A stretch of DNA of 64,000 nucleotides. It comes from Membranipora membranacea (lineage: Eukaryota > Bryozoa > Gymnolaemata > Cheilostomatida > Membraniporidae). The stretch spans positions 37,978,283-38,042,282 of the forward strand of contig OU612066.1 of the NCBI GenBank assembly GCA_914767715.1, written 5' to 3'. This document shows positions 25,369 to 46,900 of this stretch, one piece after another. The translations under genes and the position numbers were made by a program. Under the pieces are notes generated by a model. The model saw nothing but the letters and a program-made list of their open reading frames with translations, did no database searches and was not told the DNA's origin. Position 1 is the stretch's first letter. Every line of letters starts with the position of its first letter.

Positions 25369-27234
25369 CTGTAATTATACAGTATAAATGAGCGAGCATT
25401 AGGATTAGAGTGGAACTAACAGGGTATACGGTCAATAATTGAGATGGCGGCTCCGTGAAAGTCAAGCCAGGGTTTTGCCTAATGCTTGAATGTTTGATAC
25501 CTAACCCAAACTATTAGCTACTTCTGCAGTTTTATCACAAACCTTCTTTTTTCGCATGAGACAATATGTTGTTGTGATACATCTACTGTGACTCCATGGT
25601 AAAGAACTTAATCTCTTTGGAATCAAAGCTCGTAGATTCTTATTCATAACTTTTATTTATCACATCTATCCACTAATGACTTCATCTAAAACATGACAAA
25701 ACAATTATGATATGGATGCAATACCAAAAATAATTAGAAAATGAAACCATTAAGCAGGAAGTCGACAGGCTTTCTCGTTGGAGGGGGCAGAGAAGTTTGG
25801 TTGTATTATATATAATCTAATTTGAACTAACACCATGACCTGCCAGCTATAGACTGCCATTACAGGTATTCCCTGTAAGTATTTTGGTGGACAGGCAAAT
25901 GTTCAGTTAAGGTCCGTCCCTCTGGTTACCATCACTTATCAACATATAATGCCCACATATGATAATCATGTCTAGGAACTGTTGTATGAGAGGTTATTTT
26001 ACAGTGCTAGGGCTCACAGTTGGCTGCTGATTGAATTGCGGGGTTGAAGCAAAAGCAAGGGGAAATGAGTAGCACTTTTCATTCGGCCTTTTCCCAACAA
26101 GCACCGAAGTAGTCGATGGTAAGGAGTCCAGTGTTATAGGCATTCACACAGCTGAGGAGTCCCTCACTGCTACTCACCTCGTAACTCACCTCGTGGAACA
26201 TAGAACACTCAAAATCACCTAAGGGTGCAAACAGGGAGTGCCTCTTTGGTCAGTGTTCAGTGTTATTTGACCCCAGCCTTAGATCCCTCACGCTACAGTT
26301 TTTTACTTATAATATCCTTACTGTCTAACTAATGAAATAACAAACACGACCATTGGATGGGAGACAAAAGAAAGCTAGGGCCTATCACTTGACCTTTTCC
26401 AAAACAACAAGCATGTAATATATATATATATATATATTATATGATTAACATTACTTACTCAAAATTACTCCCAAGTAAAATACCACATGAAATGTAATGT
26501 TTGCAATATAGAACAGCTGATTTTAAAACGAATGTTAGCAGTCACAGACCCCAGGAAGAGTTTTCCCTGCTGAAGCCTCAACTGTTTTAGTACACAGCTC
26601 ATATATATTGCAGAGTGCCTCATTTTGATTTTGAGGCATAATAAATATTTATTTATATGTTTTGGACCCAGTCCTCAGTCAGCAAGTCCAGGAATGCTGC
26701 AATGTTTGATCAGTGTATAGTTTGGTAAACATACCAGTGATATGCCAGCTTTATATCTCAACTCAGATATCAATCCATGGCAGTTTTTCTATTTCAATCT
26801 GCCTGCAAACCATTGCATTCTCTTGCACACACACAAAAAGGATAATTCCAGAATGAAAAAAACTTCTCATGCAAAATTGACATAAGTGTGATACTTGAAT
26901 AGCCAGAAATGGCCTTCAATCAACCTAGTTCAAATCCCAAATTATCCATGAAACCACTGGATACCGATCCACAATTGGATGGAACCTCAACTTGGGGCCT
27001 TTGGTAATCTCTAAACATTTAAACATTTTTCTATAACAAACCACCAAGAAATTGTGTTTTTATTCAACCAAGGAGTTGACTCATTGATTCAACTGAGCCT
27101 TTTCTTGTCAGGGTATATTTTTTATAAAAAATCTGTGCAGTACAACATCAGTGGATTCATTTGCTATATTGCCAGGAATTTTGACACATACAGTTAGATC
27201 TTCTTATTCACTAAGCTGTTCACTCTGGTGGGAG

Positions 27235-27311
27235 CACAGGACCTTCTCCAAGACCTACCTGGGACACTTTGGCTTTGGCAACAAAGTCCCAGGTTTTGGA
27301 GTAGACATGTG
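27235..27311. mobile_element. Short hAT-like MITE, 77 bp (family D)
   Basis: Begins cacaggaccttctccaag and ends cccaggttttggagtagaca then tgtg. The flanks are GGTGGGAG (27227-27234) and GGTGGGAA (27312-27319), an 8-bp duplication with one mismatch. Its ends match the 377-bp element at 62015-62391. Confidence 0.75.
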
Positions 27312-27804
27312 GGTGGGAACCTGATGATATTTTTTCTAGGCATTATTTCAATCAATGACAATTCTTATTCACAATAAATAATAGCAAGAAGTTTGTAAGG
27401 CCCTATGGCCTATCTATATCAGCTATTTCTGATGGCCCTTGGTCTTGAAGGCACAATGCACTCATGATGACTCTCATGTACCGTAGACTTGATTAAAAGC
27501 TCAAGGAACCAGCAATGTTTCTCTTGTGGTAATGAACAATAACTGAATCACAGAGTTCTATTAATATTGGCCTTATTGTTTGCGAAACCTGGTACTCTGG
27601 CAGTATTGACTGGTCCCACTACCCCCCCCCCTCCCCCCCCCCCTCCACTATCCTTTGCTCCAGTCCCATACTACAGCTCTCATCGCATGATTTTCTTGTA
27701 ATTTTCTGTGACAAATTTCCACTTAGATGAACTGTCTCCACCGTATAAACAATTTTAATTGACTGTGAATTGGTTGGTGCAAAATCAACTTATATCACTG
27801 TTAC

Positions 27805-27842
27805 CAATGAACTCCCTCTTCAGAGGAAGAGGGAGTTCATTG
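27805..27842. mobile_element. Micro-palindromic insertion, 38 bp (family E)
   Basis: A near-perfect palindrome, CAATGAACTCCCTCTTC / GAAGAGGGAGTTCATTG, flanked by the exact repeat CTGTTAC at 27798-27804 and 27843-27849. An 8-bp reading (CTGTTACC) is also possible because the next base is C on both sides. It is the same length as, and shares its ends CAATGAACT/AGTTCATTG with, the element at 41293-41330. Confidence 0.75.
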
Positions 27843-28101
27843 CTGTTACCGTACCAGAGGGAATTCATTCCGTCGGAAGTCTGATCAATTTACACATTCT
27901 TTCTTCACAAATAAGGCAATAAAAGCAGAGTAATAAATGTTACCCCATGATAAAAGCTTATTTGTTAAAAAACTATTATTATCATATAAAGTGACTGTCT
28001 ACATACGCGTTGCATCTATTCGCCATTCACACATACAGAATTTTGTCTGGCAGTTGATCTGCATATTATCATGTCTTCACTGACTTGTTTGATTATTTTA
28101 G

Positions 28102-28374
28102 ACTGAACATGAGATCAGCTCTCCGTATGGAGACCCAACCAATCACAGGGTGTACTCAGGTAAGTTTAGCTGATTGACTCTTTTTGTGCTACTTTTTTTT
28201 ATAACATATAATTACCTCATTGATCGTTAGTCAAAATTGTCAGACATTCGAAATATTTATATATCTCACATTCATTGTATCGAAATGTTGTTCTTGTATT
28301 TAGGATTGATTGACTTGAGGGAGGATATGGTGGTGTCTTCAAAGGAGAATCATGGCTACTTTATCTCTCAATGA
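28102..28374 (+). CDS. Short spliced reading frame overlapping the MKRN2OS start (uncertain)
   Basis: An exon at 28102-28159 (acceptor ttttag, donor CTCAG/GTAAGT) splices in phase to 28304 (acceptor tatttag). The joined frame reads TEHEISSPYGDPTNHRVYS, then GLIDLREDMVVSSKENHGYF and ends ISQ-stop at 28374, 22 bases inside the MKRN2OS frame. It could be the C-terminus of an upstream plus-strand gene, whose other exons were not found, or the spliced 5' leader of the MKRN2OS transcript. The product is not recognised. Confidence 0.35.
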
Positions 28375-30068
28375 TATAGAAATTGACATCGATACAAATC
28401 ATACATCGAAGCTTTCCGCTAACACAACTCATCACGACAATCGACACGCAATCAAATGTTTCCGACATTGCTCACAGTTTGTATTTTGCTTCGAGCTGCC
28501 AGACTTCTGTCCGATCTGTAACCAGGACATGCTGATGAGTGAGATTGCAGTGCCTCCGTTTATCACTCCATCACCGTTTGAGTATCATATAAAACCTGGA
28601 GTGCCTGCTATTCTTGTCAAACCATCGAGAGGGAAGAACTTTCTCACTGACTATAGGGATGGTGATGGCCTTCATTGTGGTATCCTAGATGAAGATGGTC
28701 AGTACATTCACTATTCAGTCATTGTTTAAAACTGATCTGAATAATGATATTTTAATCAGCGTTTTCAAGCCATATTCAAGTAAAATAGACACAGAATAAT
28801 AAGGCAATCGTAAAAATTTGAATTAATAAAGTTTAAAGAAAATAAGGCCCAGCATATAACGAGACCCAGTTTCATCTTTATTAGCCATTGATACCCATCA
28901 ACTCGTAACTCTACAATCTGTTGGAGTAGGGGTATTTTTACAGTGATATTTTTTTCATGGCTTGTTTTAGAGGGTAAATGTTGATGGGAATGATAAATTT
29001 AAAGAGTGAGATATTTTTTTCAGGTATTACCCATGATTTTGATGAGAGAGGACTGCATGTTTCTACCAAGTGGCTGAACTGCATTTACATTCCATTGCAA
29101 GTGACTCCGCGTGCTAAACCGCTAAATAGACATATAACAGAGGCTAAAGGACTCTGGTCCAAACAAACTCAAAAGTATGTAATAACCTTCATGTCATGTA
29201 CTCTTTGCAATCATTCAAATCAATGCTGTTGTGTAAGTTTGAGCTAGTAGAACGTTTCAAAGCTCGGGGCCCCTCCCATTTCCTGATTGGAGGTTTCTAT
29301 ATACTGATAACCCTTTACCAGAGAAGTATGGTTGATCATCTTCTACCCGGCACATATTCATCGCAACAGAAGTAATGGTTGTGAAAGTGGCTCAACCATG
29401 GTTCACCTTATTCGAAGGCCACAGGTTGATCAATGCTATTCTTGAGTGGGTAACTAATATTTATCAAGTGCTCTTCCTTATTTTCAATTTCCGGTGCAAA
29501 GCTTCATGTTACAACTAAGCAGACCAGATCAATATAAGAGCATCCAGAATATGCTTGATAGGTTAACATTAAATTCTGATTCAAACTTTACACTATTGAA
29601 AATAATTAACATTGCTATCATTGTTAATAGCGCACATTGTGCAGATTGTCTATCACTCTTAGAACTGCCAATTGCTGTCAAGGGAATATCTTTCTGTAAA
29701 ATCAAACACACTCAAATTCATAGAGACTGAGCCAAAGTGGAACTAAAATTCTGTACACATGTATAACGTATATACCTGAACACTCTTTTCTAAACCTAGG
29801 TAGGTTTTTTCATTGAATGTTTTATGGAGTTGTGCTTTCTCTGCTGTTTATTTATAGATATGACACACTGTCAGCTAACTGTTTCACATTCCTGCTCTTC
29901 ATACTTCAGCATGTCGGGTATTATTCTGGTGCCAGTGAGACACAGTTCCTAGAAGAAGTTGTCATTCCACGCACAACTTCTGGAGCAAATTATATCAGTA
30001 TATATAGGCATGTCACCAGTGGGAGAGGTATTTATGTCAAACCGACTAGCGATTCAAACTTAGTGTAA
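28352..30068 (+). CDS. MKRN2OS: MKRN2OS-like protein (3 exons, 235 aa)
   Basis: Exons 28352-28697, 29024-29174 and 29858-30068, phases consistent. The frame shows FRHCSQFVFCFELPDFCPIC (compare the human HCEKFIYSFSVPQCCPLC block), LVKPSRGKNFLTDYRDGDGL, GLHCGILDEDG, then NCFTFLLFILQHVG and EVVIPRTTSGANYISIYRHV (human YVVPRTRLASKFITLYRAI). Human MKRN2OS is 223 aa and of unknown molecular function. Two oddities: the canonical donor GATG/GTCAGT is used in the model although the next residues (QYIHYS) still look like the family; and the stop codon lies within GTGTAAGT, a good donor, so an alternative C-terminus is possible. An AATAAA lies near 30625. It converges with DRC1. Confidence 0.78.
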
Positions 30069-31058
30069 GTTTTATTTGCAATGTGTTTCTGGGGCTATAT
30101 CCCTCCTGACTGACCACTCAATTCTGACTAATTTTCCGTCCTTTTTTGTCTAGCCTCTTCTTACTTGTGCCTTATCACTTGTCTTAAGTGAATTGCTCCC
30201 TTGCTAAGCAATATACAGTGGTAATAGTTCTTGACTTGGAATTTTTTACGGCCATGACAATTATCATATCCTAGCTTTTCTAACCATCAATTTCAATGTT
30301 TCACACAAATCATACACAGAACTTTGTCTATTTTTACATTTTGATGTAATCTTGTTTTACTCGCCCCAACTGATGAGCCCTCTGTTTTCTTTTTTTATTA
30401 TTCCTCACTGTTGTGGTGCAATGTGCAATCTCGTAAAGTTATCTCTGTACAGACTACAGGACATATGCCAATAAGACAATCATACTGCGGTACTTAACCT
30501 GACTGAAGGAAGTCTATATCCACCTGTATAATTTTCATACACTATGTATCAGTACTGCCAGAAGGCTGTTGTGTTCCCCTCAAGTCATTTGGCAATAACT
30601 GTGTGTGGTATGTTTTCCTAATTGCAATAAATGTCAATGTCGTAAAAAATGACTTTGTGTTGTGGCATCATGGGTGTTTATACATTAATGTCTGAGCAAA
30701 ATCTAATCACGTTTTCAAAATGTATCCACTTTTTCATGTATAAATACAATTTTTTAAATTCATTTCAGTTAGTTTGATCAGTTCAATTTGGTTTTTAAAT
30801 GTTACAATTTGCTATAGGCCTTACCCTACATTCACGAGACTGTTGAGGATTTTTGCGAGTATGGATCATCTCTTTGATGTAGAAGTCACACACAATGTTG
30901 TCGCAGAGCCAGCCATAACATCCCAACAAATATAGCAAGAGAAATGTGAACTCCTGGCTCCACATCAGTGTTGTGTGTGGCTTCACAAACAAAAATGTAT
31001 CCATACAAACGAGAATCCTTCCACAGCGAAATCTAGGATATGGTCTATAGCTGGTGTC

Positions 31059-37025
<5,967 letters not shown>

Positions 37026-37043
37026 TTTTAAAGCCTTTGTGAT

Positions 37044-37175
37044 CTGCAATGAAAACTTTAGGAAAATTATTAGCTTCAAAACTTATTGGTTGTCAAGTGT
37101 AGTTATGCATATCTCATTCTCACTTTCCACGAGATTCTTCTTAGGCTACGCAATATCCTTTTTTCCAAGGCAATC
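37044..37175. promoter_or_regulatory. Divergent DRC1 / RPL11 promoter
   Basis: Only about 130 bp separate the first DRC1 coding exon (minus) from the RPL11 start codon (plus). A pyrimidine tract CCTTTTTTCC at 37157-37166, ten bases before the ATG, is a good candidate for a 5' TOP start as in ribosomal-protein genes. A DRC1 leader exon, if real, would have to lie within this interval or overlap RPL11. No TATA box was seen. Confidence 0.6.
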
Positions 37176-40286
<3,111 letters not shown>

Positions 40287-40341
40287 ACATTCTTTATTTA
40301 TGTTCCTGTCATATTTTTGTTCACAACTAGGCCACAATAAA

Positions 40342-42433
40342 AAACACAAAAAACCTATAATATCATATCAGGGTTACTTATGAAAATACCAGCATCTACA
40401 TCATATCCTTCCAGGGTGATAGATATCATCTAGGATGAAATTACCTCAGGTTACTGTACATAGGTCGAGCCCAGCTGATGTCAAGCATTCATATCAACTT
40501 TTGAAAGACAAGATATTGACAACTGACTCCTGGTTCAATGATATACTTTCTCAGCTTGTATTGCGAACGGCATCCAACTGACTTTCACACCCTTTCCGAG
40601 TCATATATTCATGGATTAGGGGAACATATCTGACCCTGACCATCTTTGGGCAGTAATGCTATGGCCGAACTCTTATGAACTCAGGTACCTGGCTTGAGGT
40701 TTTGAAGATTGTTAATGGGACCTCAGTCAATTTATAATGTAGAAGCTGCCAGTTTTTAGCTACCGCTGGTCCATGAATTCATCTCAATGACTGCACATGT
40801 GGCTTAGCGGTATTGTATCATAGAACATATTTATATTGTACACGTAAAACAGTTTCAACCAGTCGCTGCTGCTGGATTCCATGCAGTGTAACTTCAGGTG
40901 TTGCTTTCCTGATTAGGAGCTTATGCTGCATTGATGCAAGGTGTTGTCTCTAGCTCCTTGCTTGATGTAAACTGCACAATTCAGAAGGTCAAAAACCATA
41001 CATAGCACTGACAATACCAGCCTGTTGGTCGTGTAGATATTTATGCACTATCAAGTAGGAGTTGTGACCTCACAAAATCAACATGAGTCTATTTCCTGTC
41101 ACAATGTATTGTGGGAAAATGAGTAAACAAGGGGAATTCCCAGTAACTCAAGGAACTTTTGCTGTGGAAACTGCTCTGCTCTCATAAGTTGTTTACATAA
41201 CTTATCCAGTCCCAAAAAGAGGTAAAAGGGAGCTGACAATAAAGTTACATCAAAGCTGGTGAATACAGTTATAACCTAGGATAGCCTTCAACCAATGAAC
41301 TAAACCTCACATACTTATTTTAGTTCATTGCTTCAACTACAACCTCACATGTACTTATTTCTACTAGGGACTAGTTCTAGTATATATTTTCGACAGGCCC
41401 TGGTGAGTCATCATAAATAAAGCAGCCATGTTAAAAATTTGATGGCAATGAATAATCATACAGTTGTTTCATCTTCTTTCTTGTTTTAGAGACATATTCA
41501 GCCTTATGATTATAGGTTGTCCCATATTTTCTGGACCCCAGTATTGTCACTCTTAGTTGCTATGTTGTACATAATAAGGCTACAGCAGTTCTTGTAGGCA
41601 GCCTGTGGAGTTCATGTATACTTCGTTTACCTGTGCTACAGTTCTCACTCGTGAACCTTGCGTGAACATGTACTTATCACCATGCCCAGCCGGCACAACT
41701 GTATCTAAACACTGCGCCTCATGGGACCTCATTTGGTCACCCTCCATCCTAGCGATGGTGGGTGCACCCTGGCGGGTGGGTGGGATGGACAACACATGTC
41801 TCACACAAGCATTTCATTTTCTTCAATCTAACCCTTTGCTGGCCATATACCTTATATAACATTATAACACCGCTGATCTCACCTAAAGCCTACGTTGCTC
41901 AGAGTCTCGATATCTGACAATCATATTTGACAATAGAACATTATTCAGTTGCCATAACCTAAACACTTCCAGAAACATTCAAAAAAATATTTCTACACAG
42001 TTACAGTACCGATCACTACAATCGACACAATACTATATATCTCGATATACCTACAGAGCCCCTACACTCCGAGTGAGATTAGAAAGGAATGGAATGGAAT
42101 GGAATGGAAAGATGTTTACCTTAGAGGCTGAACTACGTCTGCCTAATGTGGCAATCTGTCATGCTATTATATGTTGGAATGGTGTATTTTAGTAGATGTT
42201 GTTACAATATATAAACTGCCTCTGCTACACATCTAACTAGAGGCTTGTATATAGAGTAACCATGCGTTTTCCGATAGCAAAATTATACGCAATATTTCAT
42301 ACCTCAGGATGCATTTTAGTTTAATTACGATTTATTACATTTAATATCAATTAGCTTTAAGGGGTGTGTTTTACTCATAGTGATTCAGTTCACAGTGGAT
42401 GTTGACTACCTAGTAACCATAGTTATATCATAT
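40342..42433. other. Intergenic interval, mostly unassigned
   Basis: No gene could be supported. A less AT-rich segment at 41580-41860 is open on both strands (minus-strand frame 74 aa ending at 41580, plus-strand frame 84 aa); it could be an exon or an old insertion but has no recognisable motif and no clear splice partners. A (GGAAT)n-like run lies at 42089-42110. The micro-palindrome at 41293-41330 is listed separately. Confidence 0.5.
41293..41330. mobile_element. Micro-palindromic insertion, 38 bp (family E)
   Basis: Ends CAATGAACTAAA and TTTTAGTTCATTG, with an AT-rich centre, flanked by the exact direct repeat CTTCAAC at 41286-41292 and 41331-41337. Same length and ends as 27805-27842. 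Confidence 0.75.
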
Positions 42434-43423
42434 AGGGGAAGGCGGGGCACGTTGAGCCATGGGGCACGTTGATCCACCCCACTTATTTCAAATACCATTT
42501 TATGTTTTGAGTTTTCCTCTCCATCAGAGGTCATGTGACCAAAGGCACCCTTTTTGAGCAGACAAAAAGAGAGATAGCTACTAAGGGAAGATAATTATTT
42601 AGTTTTTCATCGTTTTTAGAGTAAAAAGTAAATACTGCGCCAATCGACAGAAATGTCATTTATTCCCAACAAGGCGTGACTGAGAAGTTGCAACTTTTGT
42701 TATGTGATAACATCATATTTAGTCTCAAAATCACATAATCTAAACTTATCTCTGATGGAGAGATTTTGTTGAACTCGAATTGAAAGTGAAAAACAGGCTG
42801 TTGGGGCACGTTGAGCCATGCCCGTTGGGGCACGTTGAGCCATGCTCCGCAGTATATAAATGTTATATGACGAAAGTGTATATGAAGTATATGTACACAA
42901 AAACAAAAACATTGCAATTGATGTTTCTTTAATGAAGTCAGCAATTACTCTGAGTTCACTTTTCCCTTCACTTATCACCAAGTTTGCCGTGTGCAAGTTT
43001 TCCTCAACGGCAAAAATTTAAGAGATTTATTTGTGTTGCGAATTATATTTTATAGTTCACTTGAGTGAAAAAATGAGCTGAATGCAATGAATTTGGTTCC
43101 TTTCCTTTATTTCTTATGGTTGCAATGAATTAAAAAGTTATCACCAGCAAAGAGATGAACATAACAGAGTGGCTCAACGTGCCCCATTCAAAATGCAGAC
43201 CCGGCTCAACGTGCCCCGTGCTTGGGGCACGTTGAGCCGCTTCCCGATTTTTTTTGAAACAGCAATATTTCCTTTTCTTGCTGCAATAGGTTTCTGACCT
43301 CACTCATGTTGATGGAAGACATGAAGACCAATTTCAGTGCCAATTTTTGTTAATCTGGCACAATTCAACTGCATGTTACGATGAAATATGTAAAAACTGT
43401 CTCAACGTACCCCGCTTTCCCCT
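42434..43423. mobile_element. Palindromic MITE with GGGGCACGTTGAGCC-type ends, about 990 bp
   Basis: Ends AGGGGAAGGCGGGGCACG (left) and cgtaccccgctttcccct (right) are inverted. The motif ggggcacgttgagcc recurs at 42453, 42471, 42804, 42828 and, inverted, at 43170-43240 and 43398. Internal coding frames are shadows. A target duplication of 2-3 bp (AT/TA) is possible but cannot be told apart from the AT-rich context, so the superfamily is left open. Confidence 0.75.
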
Positions 43424-43911
43424 ATCTATAGTACTTGAGAAGTAGTGAGATTGAGACTGAAAGTACTTGTATTCTTAGTTTCAGACCTACAATATTTTAG
43501 TTGAAAACCTTCATTGGTTGAACTAAATCAACATATACTTGGCTTATTATTTATCCTTGTTTGTCTCCGCTGTGCGATTAATGATATACTGTTTGTCTGA
43601 CTTAGTCTATGACTTCTCAGACCTGCATTGCTTGGAGATAGCCTCCTCCTTCCCGTCTGAGGAGTTCCATAAGCAACCAATTCATTGTCGTATTCTTAAC
43701 TGGTACTATACCTAACATTGAATACAGCTCTCGTACCGCTAGTGCTATAAATTAGCTTATAACTTTGATTGTGTCTTGCTGGACATAAATACCAAAATAC
43801 CTTTAGAGCATAAACCATCATTTTATCTACTGGGGCCCTTCTATTCATTATATATTCATACCCATTACTCTGTCTCCCATAGCTCTGGTGACATTGTGAT
43901 AGATTACTCAT

Positions 43912-46900
43912 ATGGCCGCGGTACAGCTAGGCAGACGGCAGTCTGCAGATGATCTCTCTCTGACTGACCATGATTTCCAGCTAGGTTTACTTCCAGATGA
44001 GCCACAATTTGATGGATATGAACCTCATGGTATGTATTGGCTAGGGCAGGGGTGCCCAACCTTTTCATTTAGGGGGCCACATCCACATATTGCAATGTTC
44101 CTGGGGGCCCGCAACCTCGCCATAAATCAAACATTCATAATGTGCGTGCAGTATTTTCATCTCTGCAGGTGGGAATTTTATTTATTGGAGCTCACTCAAA
44201 TGCAATGGTTGGGGAATTCCAAAATAATGTGACTAGATGTAGAGCATTCCATATTATTAAACAAATGATGAATGTAATAAATAAAGGGGTGAAAATTGTT
44301 TTCGCGACTGTGCGATTTTCTCAGTCGGGTCGAGGGCCGCATATAATTGGTTCAGGGGGCCGCGGCCCCAGGGCCACTCGTTGGGCAGTCCTGGGCTAGG
44401 GTATTGATCGCCCATACATCTACCATGTGACATAATTGATAAAATGGAATTCTGGGTGAATTTGTATGCATGAAAAGGTTTAACTACTTATTTACTTAAA
44501 AGTTGTTTCTGACCATTGTTCAGTGGCACGCGGTAACCATACAGTGAGGAGTTACAAATACCAAATGCTCTGATGCCATCTCATATAGTTGTTTATGATA
44601 TTTCATTTATAATTGGCCTTTTTGAAGGCTAGTATCACTGATATTCGTCTCTTTATCAGAACCGAGGAATGAATCCAGGTATGGATACTGCACTCTCACA
44701 ATTCTAAACTGTCATTTACCTTTTGATCATTTGTAGGACACCTGCTTGCACAGGCCCCTGACCCAATACCTGCAAGAATAGAGCGTGATATCAGACAGGC
44801 TACTCCATCATTCATAAATAACTCATATCAGAATGACCCGAGACCACACACGGTCAGTAACAGGTCCGGGTCAAGCTCTTATGGCAGACCTGAGCAGGTG
44901 TCGGATGGGTGAGTGACTGGTAATGTACATTCATTGATAATAATGACGATGCTAGGACAGTAGTTGAGGTTATAAACATGGGGCTGGCCATGTCTTGTAC
45001 ATAACACTTTCTAATAAGTTAGCATATTTTACTGAAAGTCAATCTATATGTTGTTTCTAAGAATATTTTGTGTAGCTCTGAGATGATTATACTTGACCTG
45101 GTCCCAAGGACACGTAACCACACATGCATAGTGGAGTGAGATTTCTGTTGAAGGCTGCAAGGTCTGATTTTAGTGTTATTTAACCTGTTACTGAAAACTA
45201 CAATTTTATCTAAACACAGTAGGTATGGTATGATGTTATACATACTACTGTTTGTTTGTCACCACAGCCATGCCTACATAGTCAATCACAGTTCCTGTTT
45301 CACCAGCCTCATGTTTTGGCACTGACATGTCAGTAACAATTGATTTCTCCTTTGTAAAGTATTATATCTACTTTTGTCCTAAATCTTCATCTCATGACGT
45401 TGAACCAGGACTTTTGTTGACATTTTTAGGACTTATAGAACCAATGGTAGCAGTGGGAATACAGCACATAACACTGCCCTAACGGCTCCAGGGTATGTAC
45501 ATACACAAACATTTACACTTCAGCACAAAACTTCGAATCACATACTTTATAATTGATAGATTATCAAATTTCATTCACAGAAAACTGGTGAGATCTTTTG
45601 TTATTCTTGAGATAAGTGAAATGATGCTTTTATCCACCACTGTCTGTATTGGCCAATTGGGGGTCGTAATTTATATTAGCTATGTTGTGGTTGTTGATCA
45701 AGTATTAAAGAGAACGCTGAACAGATTTGACCTGGCGAGCTAGGCGGAAAAGGAATGTTGTTCCGTTTGGAAATGAATGAGTACTTGTATCATGATCAGA
45801 TTAATAGTGCATTATTAATCAAGTAGTTGTATATCATGGTCAGATCTAGGTGTGTGTGGAATTGTGCATTTGTTGAGATAACAATTGAATTTTGTTGAGA
45901 TAGAAGCTGATATTATTTCATTGTAGCTGATATATTATTTTGGTTTTTGGTAACTTTTACATTTTGTATTTCAGTGGAGTGTCCAACTCACAACATGAAC
46001 CTCAGATACAGAATCAGCTCAGCAATGCGCTAAATCTGGCTACAGCTTCTCCATTGAGATCTACTCCTATCAACCTTCCGCCCACATCGTGAGTAGTAAC
46101 CTCATTATATACTTATATACATGTATTACCTAGACACTTAATACACTTCTGTAAAAATCCACTATTAATCGTGTACACAGAAGTTTTAATAGACTTTCCT
46201 CTCGAAACAACACTCTTTTTTAGACTTTAGAAATGTGGTACACAGAAACGTGACAAATAATAATTTTTCTCATTTTTCATGACTCAATTTAACAACCTAC
46301 CTACATAGTCATTTTAATGCTGAGATTTATATTTTTATGTGAGCGCTCGATTTCAATCATTCAGCGTCAGCTGAGTAATAAGATTAGGTATATCTGCTCT
46401 CATTACTTTACATTCTGTGTTTTATTATACTTCTCATGTGGATACTAAATTATTTAATATAACTCCAACAGTCCAATCAATAAACTAAGCCTTAGTTCAT
46501 TGGTCCAACACTATCCCTGAAAAAATCAAAGGCTCAACAACATTAACAGATCATGGGACTTATCCACTCTCTGATATTTGAGTTCAATGAGAGCACAACT
46601 CTTTATCCTAATAGTGTGCTTGTATTTTTGTAGGAGTTTAGAATTTGATTTAGAACTTGACTATGGTGAGTACAAAGCAAGTTTCCCCCACCATCTCTAG
46701 CTCTTAAATAGCTAATGCCTCAGCCGATCTATAAACATGTTATCTGTCAGTTGGTTATTATGTGCGGTAAATAGAATAGAGCTCACATACTTCTGTCATT
46801 GTAGGTGTTTCCATTCTCAGTGTTTAATTTTGTTCAACGCGTTATCACATAAACTGGACTGTGAGACCAGAACTAATATTTCATGTGGGTATCCTCTCTC

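Larger units (their letters stand above)
25369..28101. other. Interval holding the unresolved VARS2 5' end
   Basis: The VARS2 frame must continue upstream from 25368 in phase 0, but no convincing exon was found. The best weak candidate on the minus strand ends at about 26198 (ATG TTC CAC GAG, then GTGAGT), next to a second GAG/GTGAGT 12 bp further on. The rest contains an (AT)n tract at 26421-26437, a C-rich run at 27622-27646 and two short palindromic insertions listed separately. Confidence 0.4.

Noticed and set aside
41580-41859. Overlapping two-strand frames of 74 and 84 aa
   Set aside because: Composition looks coding-like, but there is no motif and splice partners could not be found, so no gene was called.
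43912-44232. Exon 1 of the death-domain gene as a 106-aa single-exon protein
   Set aside because: After residue 39 the frame runs into a hAT MITE with its own target duplication; the GTATGT donor at 44030 restores phase to the next exon.
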